This document shows, piece by piece, positions 48,137 through 60,009 of a DNA stretch of 64,000 nt. A model generated the notes under the pieces. The model searched no databases. It was not told the DNA's origin and worked only from the letters and a program-made list of their open reading frames with translations. The position numbers and the translations under genes are program-made. The first letter of the stretch is position 1; each line of letters opens with the position of its first letter. This stretch comes from Muscardinus avellanarius (lineage: Eukaryota > Chordata > Mammalia > Rodentia > Gliridae), in assembly GCA_963383645.1 (NCBI GenBank), contig OY726571.1:17549376-17613375 (forward strand). The letters run 5' to 3'.

Positions 48137-48180
<44 letters not shown>
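48065..48180 (+). mobile_element. ID-like monomer followed by (CA)n
   Basis: TTAGTGTAAGAGTATGTGC, AGCAAGTGTGAGGCCCTGG and TTCAATCCCTAGT is the tRNA-derived ID form. (CA)n runs 48139-48178. Confidence 0.8.
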
Positions 48181-48183
<3 letters not shown>

Positions 48184-48189
48184 CCAAGA

Positions 48190-51100
48190 AGAAGAAAGTC
48201 TCACTATAATGTCTTAAGTAAAATCTGTCTCTAAACACAGAAACTTTTCTATTATGACATCTTCAGTTCTGTGCATCCCTGGAAGTGAATGGAGGGAAAT
48301 TAATGGACTCCTGGAGTCCTTCTTGCCTCTGACAGGGATGGGAGGAGAACACTGGGCTGAATTTAAGGCTGTCAGTGTGATGTGAACAAAAGACTCTCAG
48401 AGGCTGTTGCGGAGGCATTTTAATTTTGGAACCAAATTAGATACTAGTAGTTAAATTTACCTGTGTCTGAGGACGATTGCAGAAGATTTGAAATGAGTGT
48501 ATAACTACAGTGTGATGGTTACGAAGGAGACAAAAACCTAAATATGGTAATTAGAAATAAAGAAAATGTTCAAGCTATAAATATATTCTCAGGTATAAAT
48601 CATGATTTGGTAGCAGCAAGGACTGTACCTGATATTCATCAGTTTATATACACGGTGTTAATTTTCTGCTTGCATAAATATATAGGGATCTAAATTTTAT
48701 GCACAATGGTTTAAAGAGGAATCTGTGTGAATGAAAGAAGAGGGTAATTTTTTGAGAGGGAGAGAAGAGAAATTTCCTATTGTGAAACAGAAATAATTAA
48801 TTGAAGGCATACAGGCCCATACAACTATATTTCTGAGGACATATTGTTCTTAAGAAGTAGATGAACACTATATAATTAAAATTATTCTTAAGTCATTTAC
48901 TTTGGTATGATCGGGTTCTTACCAAACTTAGAAATTATCAAAGGAAGGATATATGTTCCCCAGTATAAACATTTTCATAATATGTGAATACTGGCTTATA
49001 TGCCTAGAAAGCATTATACTTTAACTTTTGCCTGAAAATTTCTGAGATTGGAAAATTTGATTGGTACTCAGATCTATTTTAATATAGTTTGGAAAACAAG
49101 AAAATGCCTATTTCCTCCCCTTCATTTCTTTGTAAAAGTACAACTTTAATAATTGGCCTATAGAGCACATTTTGTGACCTATTAAGAGAGTTGCTGACCT
49201 ACCTTAGACCCAAGAGTTTCAAAATAAAGACAACAGAATTTGTTAAGGTGAGAATCAGAAGGGGCAGGTAAGAACAAAATCTGTTTCCCAAAATCAGAGT
49301 GACCTGTTTAGCCAAATTAGAAAGTAATTAATCAATCTACTTGGCTTTGGCTATATAAAATAATCCACCAGACAAGATAATCAGCATGATTGATGGCACT
49401 GTTATTCTATTCCTGGAAAGATTATCTCTCAAGTTGGGAATGATTAGAAAAAACGGCTAAGAACACGGCATGTTTTTAAGATATGTAAACAAAAGATATA
49501 AAATGCCATCTCTACAATCATTTCAAGTTATTCAAGTTTCATTGAATAATCATTTCAAGTCTCCTGGGTGTATCTTCATTGTTTTTGTTCATTCAAAATA
49601 AAAAGTACTGAGATAAAAGCTGAAATAATTCTCAGTATTTATGACATGATGTGGAATAATTCTAAATATTGATAGCATTAAGATGTGCTGTCATAAATGA
49701 GTATATGAATTTTTACCGGAGAATGCAATGAATAAAATTGTTCATTTAAGAAAGAAAGTGGTTCTAAAACACGGTATCCTGGTAGGAACGCATTCATTTT
49801 CAAATACACATCTCGTTGTTCTCCTTTTGTGATCATGTAAGTGAAAAGAAGGCCATCTTATATTTTCTAAGTTTTACCACTCCAAGTAGAAAGAAAGCAA
49901 GAGTTGCAAACAAGACCTTCTGGCTCTATGCTGAGTAATCTCCAAGGTAACTTGCCATTGGCAGGTTACCAGCAATGTTCATACCTGCGCTTCCTATCAA
50001 CTCAGCTCTTATTAAAATGAGCAGGAGAAAGGGTGCTATTAATTTCTACCAGACTCAGCAAAACAAAGGCAAAAGAAAAAGGAAGAGCATAAAATTGTGA
50101 ACTTTCTTAAAAGTCTTTTGGTTCTTAGAAATGAATGCTTTCTATTAGGTCACTCTGGGCAACCTTTCTCATCTGAATATTAAAGACTGAACAGGTTTCT
50201 CTTTTACCCATGGAATGAATTTTGATAATAGAAGGTCAGTTTCATTTTTTGCACTGAAAATAATAGGAAGAAATATCAGAATATGTGATAAAAGCTGGGG
50301 AAAATCTATTACCACGTGAATATAAACCTAGGACCAATAGGTGGAAAATATAAGCAATCAGACTGAAAGAACCTTCTCATATTAGAGGCTCAGAAAGAAC
50401 AAAAGGCTTCCTCAGGAAATAATATGTCTGAAAAAGTGAGAGATGATAACGTGTGATGATGTTCCAAGGGTCTTCAGTGAGCGGAGGGGAGGTGACCTAG
50501 ATGATAGGTGTGTCTATGAACTGATCTTCCCAATGACTAGTAATTGCCTGAAGGGGTAATGTATAGAAAGATGTGATTTTTTTTTCTCTAAATAAATAGT
50601 AAGAACAAACCTATTCATGGAAATACTAGTCTGCTTTGAAAATCTCATTTATAATGCACATGTTTTTTAGCTTTTAAATTTCAAGTTTACCTGAGCATGC
50701 ATACATAAAACTGTGGAAAATAGGAAACGGGTATTTCAGGATGTCACTGCTTGAGGCTCAGGTTTGTCTTCCTTCCTGGGCTATGTCTACATTTGAATGA
50801 TGTGCTGCAGAGGTAAATTATACCTTTCTGTCTCTGGCCTCCATACTCACAGCTGGGAACCTTGACAGGACTTTTAACAACGCTTGTCTATCTTACTATG
50901 TTTACCGTGGCTAAACTTAGCAAAAGTAAGCAGAATGCCCAGTTACATGTGATGTTCAGAGACACAATGAATAAATTTTTGGTACCAGTATATCTCAATG
51001 AAAAAATTCTTTGTTTTGTATATAAAATTCAAATATCTCTGGATATCTGGCCCTGCAGTCAACAGCCTTACTACGAACCATAGGACCTTACGAAGCTATC

Positions 51101-51320
51101 AGAAAAATTTTCTTAAATCCATAGTTCTACATGTATCTCTACCTACCATTTATCCTTTTATTTCTAATGAAAAGAATGGCATATCTATTTTCCTTGCAAT
51201 GGCCAATCCTTCTACTGTGGGTCTCATTCTTTCCTAACTTCTTTGTGGGAACTTAATACATAATTGGTCCTCCCAATTTTCTAGATCTTTGATTGTTTTT
51301 GATTTCTGAGCTCAAGGGTC
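48190..51320. other. Longest repeat-poor stretch (3 kb)
   Basis: Apart from the 106-bp duplicate at 49172 I see no named repeat. No coding signal. The scarcity of insertions could be chance or constraint. Confidence 0.4.
49172..49277. repeat. 106-bp local duplicate, copy 2
   Basis: From TTGTGACCTATTAAGAGAG to CAGGTAAGAACAA. Sequence on either side is unlike the flanks of copy 1. Confidence 0.92.
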
Positions 51321-51324
51321 CTCT

Positions 51325-51354
51325 CAAACAAACAAACAAACAAACAAACAAACA
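51325..51354. repeat. (CAAA)n microsatellite
   Basis: About seven CAAA units. Confidence 0.93.
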
Positions 51355-51471
51355 AGGCTCCCACGTTCACCTTCCTTTTCATTTATCAAACTCTATCTTT
51401 TCTTATTAAATCCCTAGGTTTTCATCTGCCTTTTGGGTCTTTCTATCCCTTTTGTCTGTTGGCTTCTAAGG

Positions 51472-51927
51472 TGTGATAGTGAAATGAAAATGTTCCCTTA
51501 AAGAGTTAATTTATTAATGTTTTGATGTGATGTAATTGAGTCCTGAGGGTTGTAATCCCAGGAGCAGATAAATCTATTGTATTGGATTTACCTGGGTGGT
51601 ACCTGGGAGGCTGGGAGGCTGGTAGGGTGTGGCTGCAGGTGGGTCCCTGGGGTTTCAGTCTTGGGAATTATATAGAGGGCTCCTCTTTACTCTGTTCACT
51701 CTCTCTTCCAGCATCCATGATGTGAAGAGCTCATAAATCAATGTTTGTGGTTGATATAAGTGAGTCATAAGTGTTAGAATCTTACCAGTAGAATAAATAA
51801 ATCCATATAATGGGTGGTAACCTAGGAGATAGGATGAGGCTGGAGAAGTTGGGTTCCTGGGGGTTGTGTACTTAGGGATTGTGCTTATGTCTTTGAATCC
51901 TCTTGCTTATTGGCGTACTCTCTCTCT

Positions 51928-51978
<51 letters not shown>

Positions 51979-52116
51979 GCTTCAGGCCTCCATGATGCGA
52001 GAGCAGAGCCTTGACTCTCCCTCTTTCTGCTTCCTGCTGCCATGTCCTGACATTTGCGCTCCCACATTTGTGTGGTTGGTTGTTTCAGATTATATCAGTA
52101 CAAATGTTGACTGAAC
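51472..52116 (+). mobile_element. Two MaLR-like LTR pieces joined, with (TC)n inside
   Basis: Piece 1 (51472 to about 51770): ATTGAGTCCTGAGGG, GGTAGGGTGTGGCTGCAGG, TTATATAGAGGGCTCC, CATCCATGATGTGAAG. Piece 2 (51772-52116): GGTGGTAACCTAGGAGATAG, CTTGCTTATTGGCG, (TC)n 51919-51977, GATGCGAGAGCAGAGCC, AATGTTGACTGA. Both are LTR-like; nested insertion or tandem arrangement. Confidence 0.65.
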
Positions 52117-52134
52117 CATCTTCTTCCCCACCCT

Positions 52135-52306
52135 CTTTATTTTTTATTTTTGGTACTAGCATCTGAACCCAGGGGCATTCTGCCTCTCTGTTATACTCCC
52201 AGACAGTTTTATTTTGAAACAGGATCTTGGTAAATTGCCGAGGGTCTCATTAACTATCTCAGTCTCCTAAGTACTGGGATTACAGACATGTGCCACTGTG
52301 CTGGAT
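52135..52306 (-). mobile_element. B1-dID type SINE
   Basis: GGTACTAGCATCTGAACCCA to GTGCCACTGTGCTGG. Confidence 0.83.
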
Positions 52307-52330
52307 TTATCTTCTCCTTTTAGATCTTCG

Positions 52331-52522
52331 TCTTTCAAGACCTATGGACAATATTTTTCTTTTTTATTTAATATTATATATCACATTTCTGTTGCAAATA
52401 AAATAAATATCATCCAAATATTAAATTGTAGGAAAAAATTGTAGGAAAAAAAATTAAATTGTAGGAAAAAAAAAAGGAAAAAAGAACTGCCTCTCAAGCA
52501 GTTTTCTCTCTATAGTAAATAG
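52331..52522. repeat. Local duplicate, copy 1 (AT-rich)
   Basis: TCTTTCAAGACCTATGGACA, ATTTCTGTTGCAAATAAAAT, then repeats of AAATTGTAGGAAAAAA and AGCAGTTTTCTCTCTATAG. Copy 2 lies at 53201-53356. Confidence 0.85.
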
Positions 52523-52543
52523 CACTTTATCCTACCAAGTTTT

Positions 52544-52774
52544 TTAAAAATCAGTAACAGAGCAGATACATTTGTTATCATGCGTTGCTTGATTTATTTT
52601 CAAAACATTTAAAAACTCATCAACCTCTGCATCCTCACAGCCACTGTCTTTACTTCCCTGGGTCATAGCCATAGATTTCTTGATTGGCTCTGATTTTCTC
52701 TCCTTTGGCTTCAGAAGACTTGCTTCTACCAAAATGTTTTCCAACAGCAGCCTGAGCAACCTTCCAAAACACAA
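52544..52774 (-). other. Open stretch of 76 codons, unrecognised
   Basis: The minus strand codes a polar, lysine-rich stretch (KPKERKSEPIKKS, KDSGCEDAEVDEFL) that looks more protein-like than neighbouring chance frames. No splice-site pair or family match was recognised. It could be a fragment of a processed pseudogene or chance. Confidence 0.2.
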
Positions 52775-53080
52775 AACTGATACTGCTACTCTTTTACTTC
52801 ACAGCCTGCAGGAAAGTCCTCCTCATTGTTAAAAGGAAGTCCAAATTCCTCACTGTGGTTCACTAGGCTCTCTGTGATTGGCTCTCTGCTCTGTCTGCTG
52901 CTGGATCACATTCCTCATCTCCTCACTGGCGTGCATATATGCCATATCCTTTTGCTAAAGCAGGTTACCCCTTCTCTTTGTTGACTTAATTGCTACTTCT
53001 CCTTTGGATTTCTTCTAATCATTACTTCCTAAGGGAAATATGTTGTCCTGTACTAGATACAATGGGTCCTATAACATGTT
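52775..53080 (+). mobile_element. L2 3' region
   Basis: TGCAGGAAAGTCCTCC, AAGTCCAAATTCCTCACTG, TCACTAGGCTCTCTGTGATT and TTGACTTAATTGCTACTTCTC follow the L2 3' part (LKSFK...KSKLL coding region and beyond). Confidence 0.7.
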
Positions 53081-53084
53081 TTGT

Positions 53085-53456
53085 TAATGTGTGTGGAGCC
53101 GAAGATTTAACCTGGCAGTGTTCTCCCAATGAGCTACATTATCAGTTCTCTGTCTATATATATTTGAAACAGGGTCTCACCAAGTTGTGGAAGGCCTTCC
53201 TCTCTCAAGACTTACGGAAAATATTTTTCTTTTTATTTATTATTATGTGTCACATTTTTGTTGCAAATAAAATAAATAACATTCAATATTAAATTTGTAA
53301 GAAAGAAAAAAAAAAAACCCTGCATCCCTTGCAGTTTTCTCTCCATAGGAAATGGTAAGATACTACGATGCTGAGGCTGGCCACAAACCTGCAATCCTAC
53401 TGTCTCAGCTTCACAAGTACTGGGATTACAAACTTGTGCTATCACACCTGGATTTA
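53085..53456 (-). mobile_element. Antisense SINE split by a local duplicate
   Basis: Tail-side part 53085-53200 (GGAGCCGAAGATTTAACC ... GAAACAGGGTCTCACCAAG) and head-side part 53357-53456 (GCTGAGGCTGGCCACAAACC ... TATCACACCTGG) are separated by copy 2 of the 52331 segment. Confidence 0.8.
53201..53356. repeat. Local duplicate, copy 2, inside a SINE
   Basis: TCTCTCAAGACTTACGGAAA, ATTTTTGTTGCAAATAAAAT, TTGCAGTTTTCTCTCCATAG. Same orientation as copy 1, about 870 bp away, with moderate divergence. Confidence 0.85.
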
Positions 53457-53464
53457 GCATCATC

Positions 53465-54395
53465 TTGAAAACAAGTCATCCAATCAAAAAACGGGCAAGT
53501 GAACTAAATAGACACTTCACAAAAGAAGAAATTCAAGTAGCCAATAAATGCATGAAAAAATGCTCAACATCACTGGCAATCAGAGAGATGCAAATCAAAA
53601 CTACCCTGAGATTTCACCTAACTCCAAATAGGATGACAGTCATTCAAAACACAAACAACAACAGATGATGGCAAGAATGTGGAGAAGAGGGATCTCTAAG
53701 ACATTGTTGGTGGGATTGCAAATTAGTGCAACCACTTTGGAAAACAGTTTAGAGAATCCTCAGAAGAATAGGAACAAATCTACCATTCGATCCGGCAATA
53801 CCACTTCTGGGTATCTACCCCCAAAAAGGAAACCAAACTACCAAACTAATGCATGTGTATCTATGTTCATAGCTGCACAATTTGCCATAGCCAAACTGTG
53901 GAACCAGCCAAGATGTCCATCAACAGATGAATGGATTACAAAGCTGTGGAATATGTACACAATGGAATTTTACTCAGCCACAAAAAAAAAATACAATTGT
54001 GCTATTTTCAGGGAAATGGATGGATCTTGAGGACATCATGCTAAGCGAGATTAGTCAGTCGCAAAAAGTAAGGAATCAGATGCTTTCCCTAATATTTGAA
54101 AGCTAGGGTGAAAGGGGTCATAGGAGAAACTCCAGGTGAAAAAGGAGATCCTATAAAGGAGTAAATAAGACAACCTAACTGTGGGGATGAGAATGGGGGA
54201 GAGGGAAACTCTTTAAAGCGCATGATGTACTTATTCATATCGAAGTCAACCACTAAACCAAGCATGGGAGGGAGGGATGGGGAGGGAGTGAGGTGAGGAC
54301 TGGCTGGGGGCTGGCTGGGTGATGTGTACATTTATGTCTACACAAGTTTTTCTTACCCCATTTTGATGTATAAATACAATTCACTAATAAAAAAA
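53465..54395 (+). mobile_element. L1 3' end: ORF2 C-terminal remnant plus 3'-UTR
   Basis: ATCCAATCAAAAAACGGGCA, GCTCAACATCACTGGCAATC, ATTGTTGGTGGGATTGCAAA, AACCAGCCAAGATGTCCATC, a G-rich tract (54265-54320), and the end AATTCACTAATAAAAAAA. Frames carry stops, so it is dead. This is the most complete L1 tail in the window and serves as a reference for the others. Confidence 0.92.
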
Positions 54396-55084
54396 CCGTA
54401 TTCTACCAAACTTGCTATCCAAATCAAGTTGGAACTGGAACATTACCAGGAGTTATTACCTACCTTTTGAGTTTCCTCTTCTAAAAAGGAATCATTGGTG
54501 GGATTCAATGTTTTTATAGTGTACCACCCAATTCTCATCACTATGCCATGGTCTGTGCAAGTCTCCTCTCTTCACACGAACTGGCTATGAAAACCATTTC
54601 AAAAGTTCTGTTTGAGCAACCCAAGCCCTGTTCTGAGTATTGCAGAGGGCACAGAACAGATATAAGGCCTGACTCCTATCTTCAAAGGTGGACTATTCTG
54701 TAGGGTAAAGAGACTAACACGCATGAAAGTACAGAATAATGGAATGTGGGATTTGTGACATTCACTTTCAGAATTTCGGAAATCCCAAGAAAGAACATCA
54801 TGTGGACTAAATGAGCTTGGGAAAGCTTCAAGGAGGAGAATAAAAATGAGGAGGTGTTGAAGCATGCCTAAGGATGAATGTTTGAAGAAAAAAGAAAAAA
54901 ACGTATTAGAAGGAGGGAGCATTGCATTTGGTGATGATGTAGATGAGTGATATTGCTTTCTTCTCTTTCACACCTGCTTATACTTCTTGTCCATTTCTTC
55001 TTGTACAGTATGATGCTGCTGTTGCTGAAATATCCTTTCCTTGATTCATAATATTCTGGAGGGGTGAGTGATAGTTGTATTTTA

Positions 55085-55303
55085 TTTTGTTTTACATTTT
55101 TGTTGTTCTAGGACTCAATCCAGGGGCATTCTACCTCATACTTATACCCCTAGCCTGATTTTATTTTTGTGTTTTGAAACAGGGTCTCTCTAGGTTGCTA
55201 AGAGTCTCGTTTTGTTGCTGAGGTTGGCCTCAGGCCTGTGATCCTCCTGTCTCAGCCTCCCAAGTACTGGAATTGATTACAGGCATGTGCCACTATGCTT
55301 GCT
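55085..55303 (-). mobile_element. B1-dID type SINE
   Basis: GTTCTAGGACTCAATCCAGG to TGTGCCACTATGCTTGCT. Confidence 0.85.
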
Positions 55304-55845
55304 GATAACTGAATTTTAAATCTAACTTTCTTACCCAAGGACTTGGCCCAAACATAGTGTCCTCTGTCCTTGGTATCGGTTGACTCCAGAATGAGAATGG
55401 ATGAAGTGAGGGTAATTATATTACTTCCCTGGAACTGTAGATTTAAGTCCTTGATGAGAACATTTCTCTTGTTTGTTAGACCACCGCTGACAAAATGTAA
55501 TCTGGAGGCTACCTCTGCCCACACTACCTTCCCTATCCTGGATAGAGGAAGCTTGCCTGTAGTTGGAGAGCACGACAACAGGCAAAGCAGAAAGAGTCAT
55601 AGTGCTTGAGTTTCTGAAGACATATGCAAAGTTAGCTTTTCTATTTCTATGGCTAATGCATTCCATTATTGCTTGGGCTCATTTCAGTTGGCTTCTGTCC
55701 ATTTGAACCTGGTAGAGAAGTCCTTCCAAGAACAGGCAGTGGACTAATAGATGGACGTGGAGAGAAATGTAAAGGGTGGAGAAGAACTAGAAAGGAACAG
55801 TAGGAATGAGAAAGGAGGCACAGGATAGAAGCAATTTTTGGAGGA

Positions 55846-56050
55846 TGCCAGCGTGGTGGTGCACGCTTGTAATCCCAGAGCTTGGGAGGCGGAGACAGGA
55901 GGATCGCACAAGTTCGAAGCCAGCTGTGCTGGCTTAAGAGACCCTGTTTCCAAATAAAAATATAACAAAAATAGGTCTAGGAGTGTAGCCCAGAGGTAGA
56001 AGGGCTTCCAGGAACCCCAGTACCACCAAAACAAAACAAAACAAAAAAAT
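55846..56050 (+). mobile_element. Young-subfamily SINE with target-site duplication
   Basis: TGCCAGCGTGGTGGTGCACG, GGGCTTCCAGGAACCCCAG, (ACAAA)n tail. TTTTTGGAGGA flanks it (55835-55845, 56051-56061). Confidence 0.93.
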
Positions 56051-56460
56051 TTTTTGGAGGAAGAAATGACAAGACTGCTGAAGACTGGACACTTCCAATG
56101 CAGAAGGTACAAGAGTCAAAAATTGAAAATTCAGGGAATTGGTGGACTCACTGGTAGAAATGGGGGTAGTTGGGATGAGGAAGTGGGTTTGAAGGGAAGT
56201 AGCAGTCAAATCATGAGAACTGAGTTCTTGGTTATGGTGGGACTCTGTCCGTCTATGGCTTCAGTGACAATATCCCCACTATACTGGTCTGACATTGTGC
56301 AGTGTGGGGAAAGTGACCTGGTTGTGCTTGGTGTTAGCATTCAGGGGAAAAGAATAAAAAACAATGGACAACCCTAATGTGGCCTCCCAAAACTCATTTT
56401 TTTGTCCTTTTATATTTTTTGCTTTCCATCTAAAGCACAAAGAGAATTTATAGCAAAAAT

Positions 56461-56814
56461 CAGTAGTTCTCAAGGTATGGTTCCTACATCAAAAGTATTA
56501 GTATCACCTGAGAACATTTTATTTTATTTGCAGTACTGGAGATTAAGCCTCCAATCTTTTGAAAGATCTTTTTGTTTTGAGACAGGTCCTTACTAGGTTC
56601 TTGAGACCCTTCCTAAGATGCTGATGCTGGTCTTGAACCTGTGACCCTAAGATTATAAGCGTGCACCGCCACACCTGGCTGTGGAAACATTTTAGAAATG
56701 CAAATTTATGGGCCCAACCACAGAGTAAGGGAAATGTTTGTGGTGACCAGTGATAAGCATTTTAACAAATCTTCCACTTGATGCTGATATCCTCTAAGGT
56801 TTTAGAACCACCAG
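56461..56814. mobile_element. MER5-type hAT transposon interrupted by a SINE
   Basis: CAGTAGTTCTCAAGG at the left and AGAACCACCAG at the right are its inverted ends. The two halves are 56461-56521 and 56686-56814 (AATGCAAATTTATGGGCCC, TTGATGCTGATATCC). Confidence 0.78.
56522..56685 (-). mobile_element. SINE inside the MER5-type element
   Basis: CAGTACTGGAGATTAAGCC to GCACCGCCACACCTGGCT. Target duplication AACATTTTA at 56513-56521 and 56686-56694. Confidence 0.87.
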
Positions 56815-57381
56815 GTTAAAGTATTCTTTACAAGTTGGTTTGACGGCAGATGGAGTAATCAATAACACTTCGTGCTATGAGTTCCTATAATAAGCATGAA
56901 TCTCTTATAATTTTTTTCTTAAGTCTATGAATTGAAAAGCTATCTGCTGAACATGAGCTATCTGCTGGGTGTTATTCCAGATTCTTTGGAATACACACTG
57001 GATACAGCAAAAGTGCTTGTGTTTTAGAAATTAACATTTTATTACAGAAGTGATTTCCAAGTGACTGTTGGTTAGGAGGTCAGAAAGGTGTCCCCAAATA
57101 AATAACATTTAAACTGAGAAAGGATGACTAGGCATTAGTCTGGTGAGGGTTAAAGGGGGCAATGTGATTGCAATCTAGGTCATTAAAGGGAGAGGTGTGG
57201 ACACTTCAGGGAGTTGGAAACAGATCAGCAGGAGTAGGTCATGGCTAATGATGGGTGTAGAAACTGGAGAGGCATACCCAATAGATCATAAAGGAGCTTA
57301 AAATTATATTAAAAACTTTGCATTTGCCATTGAGGGCCATTAAGAGGCACTGGAAAGTTTTGATGAGGGGCTAATAGGCTC

Positions 57382-57597
57382 TAATTATTATTATTTTTTG
57401 TACTAGGGATTGAACCCAGGGGCATTCTGCCTCGAAGCTATACTCCCAGCTTTTTTATTTTATTTTATTTTGAAACAGCTTCTTCCTAAGTTGCTGAGTC
57501 TCACTAAGTTGCTGAGGCTGGTCTAGAACCTGTAATCCTCCTATTTCAGCCTCTTAAGTACCAGGATGACAGGTATAGACCACCACACTTGTCTCAT
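57382..57597 (-). mobile_element. B1-dID type SINE
   Basis: TGTACTAGGGATTGAACCCA to GACCACCACACTTGTCTC. Confidence 0.87.
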
Positions 57598-57599
57598 AC

Positions 57600-58680
57600 T
57601 TTCTTTTTAAATTTTTTTTTTATAAAAGACAAAGACTTGTTCCCTGTGCCCAAGTGTGGATACGATAATGTGGTGATTTACATTCTCTCTAAGGTATAAT
57701 TGGCTAATAGAAATGATTTTTTTTTTCTGAATGATGAGGCTGTGAAAGAGGATATAGGGACCATGTGAGGACTCAATGCCAGGAACAGAGAAGGGGGAAG
57801 GGCTAGAGCTTCTGCTTTGTGGTTGTGGCTGAGACTGGTCCTGCTGTGCATGTCTGAGGCAGCAGGCATGCACGCTCCCAGGCTCTTGCTGCTTCTCTCT
57901 CACGATCATCTTCCTCCCTGTGCAGGGGACCCTGGCATCCAGGTTTTGCCTATCTGGAAGGCTTTCTCCTATGTAGGGTCTTTTGTAGTGATTTAATTCG
58001 CTTTCCAAGTACCGCTGTCACCTTTCTTAGAACGATTATCAAACCTCTATATTCTCCCTGGTTTAGAGAAGACTTTCCACGTTTAATATTTATTTCTTTG
58101 TATTTAATACAGCACATTAGCTTATGCAATGATATATAGGCAATTGTTTGGGGCATAATTACTCATAATTGAAAAATAGTGCGTACCCACCCAGCTCCTG
58201 CGTTTCAATAACATGTCACAGATTGCTGATACTGTGAGCTGCTACTGGGATGTCACTGTACTCACAAATAGCCTGTAATCCAAAGCATCTTGTCTTCTTC
58301 AACTCAACTCTCCTCTGACTGCTCCTGGGCATCAATAACATCAGCATCTCCTTCTCCCAAGTCACCAGGATTGGAATCATCAAACCCTGACACCTTTGCC
58401 TGATGTTGTCACCAGATACAATTTTATGATTGTCCTGTTCCCTTGCTGGAATGCCGATGTGCCATGGTCTCTCCTTTCATTACCTGTTACCCTGGACCCT
58501 GCTTGCCACCCAGGGGGACACTTCTACCCTTAGCTCCTCTTACATCCCCCGTCAGCTTGCCCTTGGGGACAAGGGTGCCCACTCTGTCTATAGTTCTCTC
58601 CATAAAGCCTTCTTTATTTACCATAGGTGTTTCTGTTTTTTTTTTTCTTCCAGGGGAAACTCAGGTATGTTCTAACCTGA
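57600..58680. other. Intron, no recognised gene
   Basis: Frames at 57607-58008 (minus) and 58443-58940 (plus) are open, but the second runs into an antisense SINE, and neither has splice sites or family match. Confidence 0.45.
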
Positions 58681-58681
58681 G

Positions 58682-58776
58682 GACCAAGTTGCTGAAGCTG
58701 GCCTCGAACCTGTCATCTCACTCTCTCAGCCTCCCAAGTGGTGGGATTACAGGTGTGTGCCACCGTGTGCCCAGCT
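58682..58776 (-). mobile_element. SINE left-arm fragment
   Basis: ACCAAGTTGCTGAAGCTGGC to GTGCCACCGTGTGCCCAGCT; the ID arm is missing. Confidence 0.8.
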
Positions 58777-59544
58777 ACCTTGTATTCTCTTACTTTAGTA
58801 TTTTCAAGTATGCGTTCAGTTTCTCCCATTTAGATAATAAGCCACTTAGAGAAAAAAAGTCAAGTCTTTTTGCTGGCTTTTATCTCCAGCATTCGGCAAA
58901 ATATGCTCTCTATACCATTCACTTAGTTGGTATATTGTGAGGATACTCCACAGCAGGAAATAATAGCAATGGGGCCATCGATCTCACTTTCATTAAGTTA
59001 AATGTCCTGTCTTTGGAAATGTTCCTACAGAGGAGTGTACTCTGAGTTCTGAGAACCAGCCCCTATGGGCTTAATTGTAAGCATTACTTTTTTTTCTCTC
59101 CTATTACCATTAAGTCTAAAGCTAGCTTCCTTGTCTATTTCTTATTAAATAATGTTGGAAGTAGATTTGGAAAATGACAATAGCTGGTTGCATGTGAGGA
59201 GTTCTTTGGAATAGAAAGAGCGTTTGGCTCACCTCCTTACTTCAGCAAAGGCACACATAAATCATATAAAAAACTTACTTTAATATACAGATCGACCAGT
59301 GTCACTTTACCTTTAAATTGCTCATGGGCTCTACTTGGTCTGGTTCATTCTGCTGTTTCTCCATCCTGTCTCTACTCCCCCCCGCCCCCCCATCACCACA
59401 CACTCGCCACAGCAGAGGTTTTCACTTCCCTGGACTGCCAAGCTCCTTCCCTCATCCACTCATCAAGTCTTCCTCTTCCTGGACAGTCTTCCTATTTCTT
59501 TCCTTAATCAATTCTGTTATCCCGGAGACTCAAGCTGCTTGTCA

Positions 59545-59795
59545 GTTCCTTAAAGGAACACCTCTCTGATCTCCCAAAATATGTTAAGCTTGCTTGTGAT
59601 TTTCACTCAATTTCCTTTTCATGATTGTAAATATATATCAACTGTGCAATAATTTGTTTTGTTCTGTGTTCTCAGACTATTAGTTTTGTCATGTCAGAAA
59701 CTATCCACATGTTATGCACTATATTAGAATGTTTTCAATGCCTTGAATAAGGCCAGATGCATTGTAGATGCTTGAATGAATTATAAAATAATCAT
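59545..59795 (+). mobile_element. L2 3'-end fragment
   Basis: GGAACACCTCTCTGATCTCC, TTGAATAAGGCCAGATGCAT and TGTAGATGCTTGAATGAATT fit the L2 tail; decayed. Confidence 0.55.
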
Positions 59796-59799
59796 CTTA

Positions 59800-60006
59800 G
59801 CCAAAAAATAGTGGTGCATACCTGTAATCCCAGAATTTGGGAGGCTGAGACAGGAGAATTGTAGGTTTGAGGACAGCCTCAGCAAGTAGAGATACTCCCA
59901 TCAACCTAGTAAGACCCAGCTTCAAAATAAAAATAAAATAGGCTCATGGTGTAGAGGTAGAATGCCCCTGGATTCAATGTCCAGTAATATCACAAAAGAA
60001 AAAAAT
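59800..60006 (+). mobile_element. B1-dID type SINE, diverged
   Basis: AGCCAAAAAATAGTGGTGC to GGTGTAGAGGTAGAATGCCC and an AAAGAAAAAAA tail. Confidence 0.82.
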
Positions 60007-60009
60007 AAC

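Noticed and set aside
53665..54030. 121-residue gene on the plus strand
   Set aside because: It is L1 ORF2/3'-UTR sequence; the same peptide pieces recur in the other L1 copies (19085, 26145 reversed).
58443..58940. 165-residue gene on the plus strand
   Set aside because: It crosses an antisense SINE fragment and has no splice signals or family match.
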